A stretch of 64,000 nt of DNA from Stropharia rugosoannulata (Eukaryota; Basidiomycota; Agaricomycetes; Agaricales; Strophariaceae), in contig JANCIK010000006.1 of NCBI GenBank assembly GCA_028532985.1, forward strand, positions 1,116,001-1,180,000. The letters run 5' to 3'. Shown here in pieces: positions 50,847 to 62,796 of this stretch; within the stretch, counting starts at the first letter, position 1, and each line of letters begins with the position of its first letter. A model generated the notes under the pieces. It worked only from the letters and a program-made list of their open reading frames with translations. It searched no databases and was not told the origin of the DNA. Made by a program: the position numbers and the translations under genes.

Positions 50847-53800
50847 GACAATCCTTTATGGCGTTCAAAACCTCTTGATTATTAACGGAAAAGTGGGCGC
50901 CTCGTAGGGAACAGAACTGTATTTTCCTAAACCTGCGTTAACACGGTTCCTTTCGGATAACGTTGCGTTCATGTGAATTATTTAACTGGCATGCCGTTTA
51001 TATGCAACGCGGCACTACATACCTGAACCGTCATTTGTTTGGGAAACACTCCAGAGTGCTTCGACGAAGTGCACTCCTGCTGGTACAAAAAACAGTGGCA
51101 TATGCTCTTTGGATCTGTTTATCGGAGTGCCTTACCCTCCGCATACGATCCAACAACCCACTCACCATAATGGCGTCTTGACTATTTTTACGGTCAATTT
51201 GCGGGCGAAAGAGATTTCCCAAAGACTGCCTCGCGGTAGACACATTGATTCGAACTGGTGTCGCTCACGGTCCTAGTTCAATGGTTGTCCTTTAGGCCGT
51301 TAAAACGGGAAATGATCATCCATCTGAAATCTATGTACTGTAATGACATCCCAGCATCTACCTTCTCTTTCACGCGGTCAAACTCACATGCGACGATTTC
51401 GTGGGTTATGGAACCATGAGGCCATGAGGCCTTAATAACGAATGGCGAACCTGATACGTGACCTGATCCCTGGGTAGAATCGTACTTGCCAACTCGTACA
51501 TCCTTTGATCATTACACTAGCTTAACTTACAGCAAAACCGAAGAATTGTGAATAGGATGATGCCATTGACAGGCATGTTTCAATGCCCTCAGTAAGTGCT
51601 GTAGTCGACTATTTCATACTGAAGCAGATCACAGTTGTCTATTTCTAAACCAGTAACCGCAGCATAATTTCCACGTAGAAAGCCTGGTAGTACGGTTGAA
51701 GCGATCGCAGGCGCAATCATGATCATGTAGACATGCTCTTCGATCCATAAAAAAAACATCATTCAATTATCCGCTGACTTGGCCTTTCTCCATGTCGTTA
51801 ATAAACCACTGATTTTCTGACATATAAGATACCATGGCCGCCGTACAAGTGTCACCATCAAGATCGATTATATGCCACAGATATTGTATGCAGAAGGTTC
51901 ATACCACATTGGTGGTGGATATTTTCAACCGCTTATTGATACCTGTTCATTGACACTGGCACGTACAAAAGGCGCTATACCATCCGTGTGTCCATAATTA
52001 TCGACCTTTACCAAGCAAGGTAAAAAAGCATAGATCGATCTAGTAACGGATATCCAGAAATCCCGGACACTTGGCACGCTGAGAGGAGATGTGCCGCTGG
52101 AGCTCTATTCTCACTTTAAATGTGCGGTAACTGACACTATGCCCTGACTGGTCTAATTATTGACATATTGAAGATTGCAGGTACTGAATTACTTACTACT
52201 CGTGACTATGTAACATGGATGCTCACGTATGTAAGCTATTATTACATTAAGAGTTATTAGATTGAGGCATTGCAAACGAGGTCTGCGGATTATGGTGACG
52301 TATCTGTCCGTACCTGGAAAATCTGTGGAACGCCTCGATAAATTACCATACTCCCAGTCGTGAAGTTGAGCATGTGTATATGGTGCGGTCTGGGATATGT
52401 AGATCCGCGTATTTCGGGAGTAGCCTGAAGGCCGATGAGATTCGCATTGTATACCGGAATGTCAGGGGGATGCATGAAGATTATAAAACTATGTTTATCT
52501 TGACAGAGGCAAACCACGATTCGCTCGGCCTCTTGTTCCGATTATTGGGAGACTTTCACTGGCCTGAAGTTATAGGAAGTTTAGTCACATTTCCTCATTA
52601 TTGAACGGGTCTCCGCTCTAAATGGGATCGTGCGGTATGATGCTGAGTCTAATAGGCAGACTGATGTATGGCTGGAACCCGTCCAGATGTCCGTATAGTT
52701 CAATTCTAGTGATTAGTTTCTTTAAACAGAGATTGTAAAAGAGTACCACCCATCATCACCCATGGTTTTGATAACCTTGGGAGAAGTTGCTGGCATGGAG
52801 CTGACCTTTGTCTTGGGGTAGTGATTTATTCTCGTTTCCTTTATGAAATAGAAGTTTCACCAATTGCTGCTTCACGGCAGTAGTGTAAAGAGCAGTTACA
52901 TATCGACATGAAATGCCAGAACAAACTGACCCAAACTCTTGCCAAACTCAGTTTGCCGGAAGACTCGCGGAAAGCGTGCCGTAAGGCCGCAGATTACTTC
53001 TCATGCATAGCGGGGGTGCCGTCGCGTCCGGACTCCGGCTTAAACGCCTACTACACCTCTGGAACACCTCTGTGTAGACAATCTTGTACTCTTCGGGTAC
53101 TTGTAGACACGAGTACAGTAGATATACACTTAATTCGTACCGGACACAGTTGCCAAAAGTATACATACTCACTGTCACAATCATACTCCCCAGGAATTTG
53201 GTCATTTATGCATTCGTAGTCTGAGTCAACGCCTAAGTTGGGTGGCGCTAGAATTACCCAACTAAATTCTACCATGGCAATGTTACGGCAGATGTTAAGA
53301 GCGGGCCTCCAGCTCTCCGACGTCGTCTTTGTGTCAACGGTTTGTCGGTTGGACCAGGCGAGAGCTACCTGAGAGGTTGAAGTTTAGAGGAGTGAGAAGT
53401 AATAACAAGATTGCACCAGTGAGCAGTGTATGTATAAAGATAAACGGCAAGTGTTTTTATTTCTCATGGCCTAACCTGAAGGTACCAGGGACGACGGGTA
53501 CAGTTGCGAAGGATGACTATGAGTTATATTCTCTGCTGTATGAATCTGATATCCGAGTGCTTCGCACTATGTATAGTGTTCTCTTCTTAGAATACAGGCC
53601 CATTACAGCCCATTACACACCACAAGCCGAATACATCCGTTTTTCTAGCAGTAATTAATTCAGTGACTTGGAGTCATCTGTATTCCCCTCAAGTCCCGCG
53701 AGTCAGTCAAGTCGAGGCCTTTCGAAGGTTGGCTTATATATAGTGTGGCACGGCCGCACGTTTGAGTGTTGCAGAGCTCGGCATCTGTAGTAGACGGTAA

Positions 53801-53863
53801 AAGCCCACATTCTAGAATGGGCCTTTTAGTTATGACGAAGATAACAGTGAATTTTGACTTTTA
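50847..53863. other. 3 kb without an intact gene
   Basis: AT-rich on both strands with scattered short frames. The longest suggestive stretch is minus 51300-51500, which reads SGSPFVIKASWPHGSITHEI without a stop for about 60 codons; flanks decay at once. Probably contains relics; no terminal repeats seen. Confidence 0.4.
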
Positions 53864-54124
53864 TTAACTCAAGGCAAACGGCAACTGAAGGCGCAGCAAA
53901 TAAACGGATGATGGGGAGACGCGACGGAATCGTGGGAATACTAGGCAATTTGGCAGTGATGTACCGTTGGCCAGATCTCGCATGTCATAGAATCTGGCTT
54001 GGATCCCTTGCTCCTTGACCACGCCCTCCGGTGCAATCGTGTCTTTCACTGCCATGGAAATGTGTTCAAAATGGCCGTTGATTTCTTGTCTCTCCCAAGA
54101 CTCTCCATAGCTGCTTAATCCCAT
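53864..54124 (-). CDS. Short unknown ORF divergent from monooxygenase copy B, possibly a fragment
   Basis: An open frame of 86 codons on the minus strand begins at the ATG at 54124, 69 bp from the monooxygenase start, and contains VVKEQGIQARFYDMRDLANG. The DNA is repeated beside monooxygenase copy A. Codon-level similarity between the copies in the VKEQG and DMRD parts suggests it once encoded a protein. After DLANG a plausible donor GTACAT occurs, so the last 30 residues may be intron. I do not recognise the family and it may itself be a remnant. Confidence 0.4.
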   Translation of the reverse strand: MGLSSYGESWERQEINGHFEHISMAVKDTIAPEGVVKEQGIQARFYDMRDLANGTSLPNCLVFPRFRRVSPSSVYLLRLQLPFALS

Positions 54125-54193
54125 CGTTCACAAAATCCGCTATCATCGTCCCAGTTCCTCCTTGCTCGTTGTTCGTCATAAAAACTTGGACAT

Positions 54194-56060
54194 ATGCCTT
54201 CTGATAAAAGGTTCAAAGTTGCGATATGGTCAGTCCTGTAGCGTTATGCGAGCCACGTCCCAGTACTGATGAGATGTAGTGGAGCGGGTATTGGAGGTTT
54301 AACGACTGCAGGTAAGAATGGGATTATGACCTCACTGTCAGTCGATTGACAACTATTTTTGGATTGTGTACGCAGTTGCTCTGTCCCGCTATCCAGACAT
54401 CGATGTGGAAATATTTGAAGCTGCAGAGAAACTCGCCGAAGTTGGTGCTGGAGTCGGCCTGTTCCCCCGTAAGTAGACGGTAGTACAATACGTATTCCGA
54501 CTCACCAGTCGATGAATTATGTGACAGGTCCTTGGGAAGTGATCCAAAGATTAAATTTGGAGGAAGATCTGCTGCGTTGCACTGAGATAAAGCGTACAGA
54601 TGGGCCAGGTACATCTCGAATACTGGATTTAACATGGAGCTTCTTTGCTAATTCTTCGACACAAGTTCCAGCTTTTCGGTATCGGAGGAGTGACCGAGCA
54701 GAAGGCGTTGAATTCTACACATTGGTGACAAAAGGTAGTGTCTTAGTTCCATACATGCAACTTTTGACTGATCAGTTTATTTCTCTGTTAAATCAGGAAA
54801 TCTGATGACTTTCCACCGCCCGGACTTCCAAAATGTGCTACTCAGGCGATTACCTCCATCATATCACATACATTGCTCGAAACGTCTTCGGTCATATAGT
54901 CAGCGTCCAGGTGGTCCTATCAGTCTTCTCTTCGAAGATGGCACCCGAGCGTCTTGTGATGTGCTGTTGGGTGCTGACGGTCTCAAATCGGCAGTCAGGA
55001 GGTCGCTTCTAAATGAGTATATCCATCTGGCCCAATCCCAGGGAAACTGGACAGAAGCGGCAAATATCACGACCTTAATCGAACCCAGTTGGAGCGGTAC
55101 AAATGCATATAGAGCCCTCATTACGGCGGAGAAACTGAAGATCCGCAGTCCCAATCATCGTGTTTTTACACAACCCACGCAATACCTCGGTCGAAATGGA
55201 GTAAGTACGGTCGACGTGCCTTTACCGTGATTCCAAAAATACTTTGCTGACGGCCTTGTGTTCTAGTATATCATTGCATATCCAATAGCCCATGGCAAGA
55301 TGATCAACTTCGTGGCTTTCAAGGCTCAGCACCATCTAGAACACACAAAATATCCGGAAGCATGGGTTTCCCCAACGAATAAAAATGAATTCCTGACAAT
55401 GTTCCGCGACTGGGAACCGGAAGTGCAAGCACTGTTAGACGTCAGTCCACCGTTATGCAAACTATGAGGGCATTACCTTATCTGACATTTTGATAGTGTG
55501 TTGACAAGCCGTTGCGTTGGGCCATCCATACCATAAAGCCCTTGAAAACTTATGTGTCCGGAAACGTTGCTATTTTGGGCGATGCTGTATGCTATTTTTG
55601 CTTACTCCAACCCGGAATTGGGAGCTAATCTATCTCTTTTTCGAGGCTCATGCAATGGTGCCACATCAAGGTTCAGGTGCAGGTCAAGCTGTGGAAGTAC
55701 GTACTCCACGCACAAGTCTATCCACATGCTATTAAAGGCTTCTCTCTACAGGATGCGTACATTCTTGGCATTCTTCTCGGCCATCCTTCAACCACCAAGG
55801 CGACGCTATCACGCGCATTAACCATCTATGATCACATTCGCCGCCCTTATTCGCAAAAGGTTCAAGAACGGTCGCGTCTTAACGGCCTTTACTTCACGCT
55901 AAGCTGTCAAGAGATTGATTTCAACAACATTCCCGAGAAAGATATGCTAGAAAAGTTGAGGATTCTGGGGAAAGTGTTTTCCAAAAATTGGGAATGGGCT
56001 TGGATGTCTTCTCTTGGAGGCTCGGTTCAAGAGGCACTGCGTCTGATAGAGTCCTGCTAA
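54194..56060 (+). CDS. FAD-dependent monooxygenase, salicylate hydroxylase-like (copy B)
   Basis: Ten exons join in frame: 54194-54228, 54280-54311, 54376-54468, 54528-54608, 54666-54734, 54797-55200, 55267-55440, 55497-55586, 55646-55696 and 55752-56060, for 445 residues. Motifs are CGAGIGG split by intron 1, DVLLGADGLKSAVR (DG motif) and NVAILGDA joined to AHAMVPHQGSGAGQAVED (GD motif). These are the FAD and NAD(P)H signatures of class A flavoprotein hydroxylases. The substrate is probably a small phenolic acid, but this is family inference. Copy A (19209-21081) has the same exon plan in the opposite orientation. Both copies look intact. Confidence 0.9.
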
Positions 56061-56512
56061 TATAAACAAAATTTGAGTACTGCTCATTCTTTATAATTTC
56101 ACTGCGCACTATGAATCGGTTAGTCACTACAGGCTTGATTGTATTTCGACGACTTCGTTATCAAACTTGAAACATGTATGTAATTACTACCTGTAACTCT
56201 TCGGACTTCATCATTACGGTTTTAAACCCATCATTGACCATTCTCCGAGACTGCTTTTACACGTGGGACTCGCGTGGACGGCTCTTGCCGCTTGAGCTTG
56301 AGTACTGAGTGCCGGCAGCGCCGGGCCCGATTACTGTACCGCATTAAAATTAATTCAATATTTCTATAAACACTTTCAACATCATCCGATACCGCTACTA
56401 CTGGTCTTCACACTACTATCTGGCAAGACCTGCCATCTGTACAGTAACAGACTGCAGTCAATTAAACTTGGTCAATACTTCACAATTGGTTGAAACTAGG
56501 CAAGATTGAGTG
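56061..56512. other. Intergenic, 0.45 kb
   Basis: Monooxygenase 3' UTR and trimethylguanosine synthase promoter. No gene is seen. Confidence 0.5.
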
Positions 56513-57690
56513 ATGGGGAAAGCCAAACGAAAGGGTGGGCTGTCGGGTGTATCAAGGTTTGTGTTTGAGTCGATGAAAGTCGGTTCTTCTAGCTCCGATG
56601 CACCAGGTTTGCCATTAGAGGTCTCTCCAAGTAGGCCTACGAATCCTGGTGATAAGGACAAGGAAGAACCCCGACCCGTTAAACGACGAAAGGTCGATGA
56701 AAGTCTCGACACTGTAAGAGACTCCTGGGTGAAGAAGTACGAGGCAAACGGGCTAGTACCACACTACACTGAACTATCGGAGGTTCCTGAACATCTCCAC
56801 AAATGTATGCTCATCCAATGCACTCTACACTACGTCCGGTTGACCCAGTTCAACAGATTTTTCTCAACGCTACCGTTTCTTCTCGCTGTACTCTGAAGCA
56901 CCCGGATGTCTTCTAGACGAAGAAGGCTGGTATAGCGTAACCCCAGAACTGCTTGCGAACCAAATTGCGGAAAGGTGTCGATGTGACACCATTCTAGACG
57001 CGTTTTGTGGTGTGGGGGGTAATGCAATCGCATTTGCACAAACTTGTCAACGAGGTGCGTCGCGCTTTCTCTCCTTCAAGGCCAAAGAACTAACACATTA
57101 CTGACTCGGAACCCACGATAGTCATAGCTTTGGATACCTCAAGTACTCGGCTGGCTCTGGCCAGACACAATGCACAAATATACGGTGTCGCGGATCGCAT
57201 GGAATTCATCCTCGCCGATTATATCTCTTTCGCGAAGTCTTATCAGTCACTTCCTCTTTCTTCAGACTCGCACCAGTCTTCATCTTCAAGGAAAATTGAC
57301 GTCGTCTTCTTGAGTCCACCCTGGGGTGGGCCTGAATACCTGTCAGGGACAGCTGGTGAACTGGCGGACAAGAGCAAAACATCTGAAGACGAGCATCCTT
57401 CGTATTCACTATCCTCAATACAGCCTATTCATGGAGCACAGCTGTTCAAGCTGACACGCAAAATCACGAAAAATGTCGCATACTATATACCCCGGAACAC
57501 GCGCCTCGATGAGATCGGCTCACTGCTAGACGAAGAACAACAGCATGATTCAGCATCAGAATCAACATCAGACCCGTCAAACGAAAAGGCTGAGAAGGTC
57601 GAAGTTGAAGAAGAATGGATGGGAAACAAACTAAAAGCTTTGACCTGTTACTTTGGCGGTCTGGCTGCAGGACAAGAGGAGATGTTCTAA
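56513..57690 (+). CDS. TGS1: Trimethylguanosine synthase (snRNA cap hypermethylase)
   Basis: Three exons, 56513-56804, 56857-57054 and 57122-57690, give 352 residues. It converts the m7G cap of snRNAs and snoRNAs to m2,2,7G, using S-adenosylmethionine, in the nucleus. The basic N-terminus (KAKRKGG, PVKRRKVDE) is a likely nuclear signal. The conserved KYFSQRYRFFSLYSEAPGCL appears only after splicing the first intron. AdoMet motif I is ILDAFCGVGGNAIAF, followed by VIALDTSSTRL, and the catalytic motif IV is VVFLSPPWGGPEY with the essential Trp. The C-terminal acidic stretch and YFGG are typical. All catalytic features are present. Confidence 0.93.
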
Positions 57691-58107
57691 TAATGACTTG
57701 CTGCCTCTACCATATGTGCCCAGGCTGTCGTAAAGCTTCATCTGGCCATATCATCCACAATTACTAATCACGGCTCTAGTACAGTATTCCTGCGCAGATT
57801 TTTTTGCCTATTTATGTACAACCAATAAGTTACACTTGTACAGCATTATAGCGACCATGTAGTACAAAGTTGGAGAATCTGGGAACTCTGGATGTAATGT
57901 ACAGTTAAACCACCGGCGCGCTTTATCCTAAGTAGTTGCGATGAAACTCTCCAACAAAATAACATATCGTATCGGCGTATAATATGGTGGGATGTTCCAA
58001 CAAAGCTGATATCAACGAAGGACAGACAGTGATGGTAGTTGTTCATTAGATCAAGGCGATTCGTATGACAACATAAGCTTCACCTTTTCCCCAGGGCATT
58101 GGACACA
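57691..58107. other. Convergent intergenic spacer
   Basis: Between the 3' ends of TGS1 and the deoxyribosyltransferase-like gene. No gene is seen. Confidence 0.55.
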
Positions 58108-58599
58108 CTACTGCGAAAGTAAACGCTCAGTTTCCTTCAGAAGGCCTTCGAAGTTTTCAAACATCGGTACTCCAGTGCGCCTGCAGACGATCTCTACATT
58201 TCCTCGTCTGTGATAATCTTTGGGGCATCCAACAACGATTCTCTTCGAATTCGCGTACAATCCCAGCTCGAGGAGACTAATAGGTGACACCGAGCCCCCT
58301 GCAAACCACAGCATGATGACATCCACTTTATCGAGCATATCGAGCTCCCAATCGACCTGCTCCCGGAAGGGCTGGAAGTCATACTCCTGTTTCCAAGTGC
58401 TATCCCAATCCGGGCGCCGTGGAGAAGTAATAGTGATAGGCAAGTGGCCAAGTCTGTCGATTGCTTCCTTCTGCCAATTCGTTGCAGAGCCCATATCGAT
58501 GCTCCCAGCTAGAAAGACAGATTTGCCCTTGAATGGGGTGCTACGGTCGGGAGCAAGGATAACGATTGCGGAGGAACTCTTGCTAGTTGATGTTGCCAT
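58108..58599 (-). CDS. Nucleoside 2-deoxyribosyltransferase-like protein
   Basis: A single exon of 163 residues with ATG at 58599. The Rossmann-like start is KSVFLAGSIDMGSATNWQKE, followed by ITITSPRRPDWDSTW, then FREQVDWELDMLDKVDVIML with the conserved acidic residue, and the LLELGLYANSKRIVVGCP helix. This is the nucleoside deoxyribosyltransferase-like domain used in nucleotide salvage and in hydrolases such as RCL. Fungal members are uncharacterised, so the substrate is open. No signal peptide; probably cytosolic. Confidence 0.85.
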   Translation of the reverse strand: MATSTSKSSSAIVILAPDRSTPFKGKSVFLAGSIDMGSATNWQKEAIDRLGHLPITITSPRRPDWDSTWKQEYDFQPFREQVDWELDMLDKVDVIMLWFAGGSVSPISLLELGLYANSKRIVVGCPKDYHRRGNVEIVCRRTGVPMFENFEGLLKETERLLSQ

Positions 58600-58688
58600 A
58601 TAATGTGTCTAGTTTTGAACTCTGCGGGGTATTGGTGAGGATAAGAGAGGATAAGAGAGAATTCCGTCCGCCTTCCAGGGTCAAGTTC

Positions 58689-58697
58689 TTTTTATAG
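58689..58697 (-). promoter_or_regulatory. TATA box of the deoxyribosyltransferase-like gene
   Basis: CTATAAAAA on the minus strand about 95 bp upstream of the ATG at 58599. Confidence 0.5.
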
Positions 58698-60427
58698 CAA
58701 TATCGACAGTTTTTGCTGTGCATGTCGGCACTGCCCCGCAAGACCCTGCCTCATGCGATTTTCGGACTATATAAGACTGTACTCTGATATCGCCCAGCAT
58801 TCTTCCAGTGCAGCCGTACTCTTGGATACCTTGTACTGTCAAGTTATCATTCACGTTAATGGCTCACATTAGTGTCTGTTCTTGTCTGTTGCCACGATGT
58901 TCTTGATGCCGTCCTGAACTGGATAAGGCGCCCATTTGGCATTCCCGGTCAAGACCCTGTCATACCGCTTGACCTCTTTCCGATGCCGAAATACATTACA
59001 GGAAGCCGGAATTTTATCCTCCTGACGCGGTATGTATATCATCCCTTCCATATACAGTGTATGTGTATTAACAGTCCGGGAAAGGAATTAACATGGCTGT
59101 ACGTACCTATGCACATGCGATGCTTGAGTCCCTGAGGTGGTTTAGCTGCTGTATCACTGGCATTGCCTAGAGGGATGAGTCAGAATTTAAATTTTTACCG
59201 TTTGTCTATATCCAAGTCCGACTTTAAAATACTCCACTGTCACAGTAGACTGTAATATGGTTTAAGTGTAACTCTGATGACAATGACTTTCAGGTTATTG
59301 AAGCCCGCTTATACAGCAGTAAATCATTATTCCGAGGCCCGGGCACTGAAAGATCACCGACGAGTTGGTTTGACAACGGAGTCCAACAGTTATAGTAATC
59401 GAGTATGTAGTAGTCCAAGTCACTACAGGGTGTCCTCTGACTCGGCGGAAATGCTGTTGCCGCCTTTATAGCACTTCATACTGGAAATTTTTAGAAGCAA
59501 CATTTGAGGAGCATGATGCTTTTATTCTTGAAGCATGAAGGCTGTACGGCGTCGCGGTTTTCATAAGAACTTTCAAGCTAGGTCCAGGACCACAACGGGA
59601 CTATCACATTTACATGGATAATACAGGCAAGCATAGTAGTAGAAGCCGTTATGAAGTAAAGACCATAATCAACTGTCATAGTGGTGCATTTACCTGCCAG
59701 TACTATTATCACTGCTAAAAATTTGCCAGACATGATTAGGCTCTTCTTCGCATACTTAGAATCCTGATGAAATGAATCTAAGAATACAAAATATCAAGCA
59801 ATGCTTTCCATATGAAGACTAACCTGTAGAAGTGAGCTTTGTCAATGAATGAGAATGAGGGACGATGCTCCGCCGAAATACTATCCTTATGCTCATGGAA
59901 TGCGGCCGCTGTTTGGACAAAGTCATCGAAAGTCCCGCAGCCGTTTACTACGGCGGGTCTTGAGCTATCTAGAGCACAGGCTGACAGAGCGATGTGGTAG
60001 CTTAAACGTCGTTTGCTTTCCTAGAGCGGGCTACAGCTTGCGTAGAAGATGAGCGACAGAGGGACAGGAGAGAGATGGCCATTTCTGGTTATCTGATTGG
60101 CGTCTAATTATACACCTGCTCTCGCATGACCCTCACCAGCTCTCACCGGCACCTTCCCAGATTATTGCATGTGCCAGGAGGTACCTAGCTTCTCCAGCAT
60201 CCTGGTACCACGGTACTACCGCAACCCTCTCATTTCGCCCCCATGAGCCAAGTTGCCTGTATTCTTGGCCTCAAGAGAACATTGGGGTCCGTACGAAGCG
60301 GCACGCTCGAAGGGAGACGCGACATGCGAATGGTCGCAGTGCCGACGTTCGCGTACGCGCACTTAGCAAAACGTCTGCGCCGTATGTCAAGATCGGAGGG
60401 CTTCGGCGCAAGCGACAATGTAGGCTG
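58698..60427. other. 1.7 kb intergenic region
   Basis: No supportable gene. A minus-strand frame at 58869-59051 (RYDRVLTGNAKWAPYPVQDG) looks protein-like but has no recognisable family or splice partner. The right end is the promoter of the small secreted protein gene. Confidence 0.4.
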
Positions 60428-60435
60428 TATATAAG
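60428..60435 (+). promoter_or_regulatory. TATA box of the small secreted protein gene
   Basis: TATATAAG lies 90 bp upstream of the ATG at 60525 with no competing element. It is the clearest TATA box in the window and suggests a strongly regulated gene. Confidence 0.6.
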
Positions 60436-60524
60436 GGCTGGTTATCAGAAAAAAACCGACATCGCTAGTAGTCGACCACATACGCCTTTCACAACAAGCT
60501 AGCCTGAGTAGTATAACGCACACA

Positions 60525-61088
60525 ATGAAGTTCACAATCCTCACGACCATCGTCTCGACCATCTTGCTCTCTGCCAGCGCTATGGCGCGCCCTACTATTG
60601 AGACTAGGGACGTATTCACGCCCCCAGTTACTTACCCTCATACTGGTACTGTGTGGAAAGTCGGTGAACACCACAACGTCACCTGGTACGTCTATCGGTC
60701 CAGAAATTCTCATAAGCGGCACCTGATACGGTCACTGGGAAATAGGGACACTGCGAACCACCCGGTCAATATCACAGACAGGTTCGGCGGCCAGATTATG
60801 CTCAGAAAATCAGGATTCACGACTCCGCGTGCGTAGTATACTCCGATGGCCATTTATGACAGTTACTGAATTTTGTCGCTATCAGTTATTCTCGCGGCCG
60901 GCTTCGATGTCTTATTGGGTAGAATCCCTGTCACTGTACCATGGGTGGTTGACGGATCTGATTATCAGGTCGTTTGTATGTCGCAGAGTCCATCATATAC
61001 TCGGATTATATTAACCGATTCGTGTTTAGTCTTCGGCGACTCCGGTGACTTTTCTGACGAGTTTACTATAGAGGGGTCCAGCGACTGA
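60525..61088 (+). CDS. Small secreted Kre9/Knh1-like protein
   Basis: Four exons, 60525-60685, 60746-60828, 60886-60975 and 61030-61088, give 130 residues. A signal peptide (KFTILTTIVSTILLSASAMA) is followed by TGTVWKVGEHHNVTWDTANH, joined across intron 1. Then come FGGQIMLRKSG, IPVTVPWVVDGSDYQVV and a C-terminal FGDSGDFSDEFTIEG. The W-K-V-G..V-T-W pattern and the single beta-sandwich length match the Ser/Thr-rich, often GPI-anchored Knh1-like family of basidiomycetes. There is no Ser/Thr stalk or GPI tail here, so it is probably freely secreted. Function in this family is unknown. A TATA box lies 90 bp upstream. Confidence 0.83.
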
Positions 61089-61359
61089 ACGTGAACGCTC
61101 GGGGTTCAGATTTTTTTTCATCTATGCAATAACTTCGTTATATTGCCCTCTATGAATGGATATCGGACTTGCCAATGATTCCTTTTTTCGTTGTATCATC
61201 CAGCTGTGTTAGTGTAGGGAATTGAATTTTGAACATCGGGTTTCGCTTTAATCGATTCTTTCGGGCACTTTAGTAACTTCAGAGAATATTTCATTCTTCG
61301 ATCATACATTGGGTTACGTTGGTATGCGCCAGATATCACTATTTTGAACCTTGATATGT

Positions 61360-62796
61360 TCATTGTAACGCCTCCTTCAGCACCTCAATAATTCTCTGCA
61401 CCTCCTCGACAGTATTGTAGTGCACCAACGAGATGCGTACAACACCGTCATCCACGTCAACCTTCGGCGACAAGCCATCGATCAGGCTATATGCGTAGAA
61501 GTGGCCGTAACGTATACCAATCTGGATACTTTTTTTGAGGATTGTATATCGGGGGAAAATATGAAGCAACTTACGCCTCCCTTTTTATCAAACAAAGCAA
61601 CAATGTCGCGACTACGAAGAGGTCGTTGACCAACAACAACGAAACTAACAGTGGGGACTCGCTCTATGTCCACTGTCTCCTGGCCCACAATCCGCACCCC
61701 TCTTTCCCGTTGAACGGTATCTGTGAGGAAATGAACCAGAGGACGCAGCAATGCCTGTTCATGCTGTGCAATCGCGTCAAACGTTTCTTTGAGACTGTTG
61801 TCGGGAGTCAGGGAAAGGAGGTAAGGCACAACGCCTGTAGTACCGTAGACGATTTCATATCCAGGACCACCAGGCTGCAACTTGTATGCAACTTTGTCGA
61901 CTGCAAGGAAGTGATGAACGATCTTCGTTACAGAATTCTCCAGAACATTGGCTCGAACGTATAAAGCTGATATGTGGGGACCATAAACCTGCGTCATGTA
62001 TTCTATCAGCCGTCAGGTATGCGCTCACTGAGAGAACTTTTTACCTTGTAGAAAGAGAAAACGGCGAAGTCTACGTCCCAATCTTGCACGTCGATGAGCC
62101 GGTGGGGAGCATAGGCAACGCAGTCGACGGATATTTCGACCTTCTTTGCACCCTGAGCGGCTGCTTCAGCGCGAATAGCCTTGACTACCTCTTTCACTGG
62201 GACAATGGATCCCAAAATGTTGGAACACGCAGTTATTGCGACTATACGCGTTCGAGATGAGATGAGAGGAAGTAACTCTTCAACTTTAAGCTTGAGGGAG
62301 TATGGGTTTTCAGGGTTCGTGGTACTAGGGGTCCACACTTTGATGATAGCTCCTGTCCTTGCGGCTAGTTTCTTCCATGGACCCGCATTAGCTATAGGAC
62401 ATTATTAGATATCCGAGTGTAACCATTTTATTAATGACTGAAGCTCGAACCTTCATGTTCCTGGGTAATGATGAATTCGTCCCCGGGTCGGATATCCTTC
62501 TCTAGACCTCGCGCAAGATTTTCCAGGTTCAGAGTGGAGCTGCTGCCAAACACGATTTCGTCAGGCGATTGAGCGTTGAACAGTTTAACAGCCTCGCGTG
62601 GGCCTTCGACTAATACGCGCGTGGTGCTCTGCACCCCGACCGAATAGTCAGCGCCAAGCTGCACGTTCGTGTTCAGGAGATAGTCGCTGATGCGGTCGAC
62701 CACTTCCTTGGCCGCCTGTGAACCACCGGCGTTGTCTGCAAAGATGTAGCCAGATTTGAGGGAAGGGAAATGCGATCGAGCTTTCTCGACATCCAT
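61360..62796 (-). CDS. PLP-dependent class V aminotransferase / cysteine desulfurase-like
   Basis: A multi-exon minus-strand gene starting MDVEKARSHFPSLKSGYIFA at 62796. The frame is open upstream but only with GTG. The cofactor site features are FADNAGGSQ, EIVFGSSSTLNLENLARGL, DEFIITQEHE, then SVDCVAYAPHRLIDVQDWDV and FAVFSFYK, whose Lys is the expected Schiff-base residue at the exon end. The next exon starts VYGPHISALY. The C-terminal exon codes IRYGHFYAYSLIDGL and ends at 61360. It belongs to the NifS/SufS-like fold family, but lacks a clear desulfurase cysteine loop that I can identify. Fungal relatives are annotated only as cysteine desulfurase-like, so the reaction is uncertain. Confidence 0.85.

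Noticed and set aside
58869..59051. 60-codon minus-strand frame with a protein-like sequence
   Set aside because: Too short, no splice partner and no family; kept only as a note in the intergenic entry.
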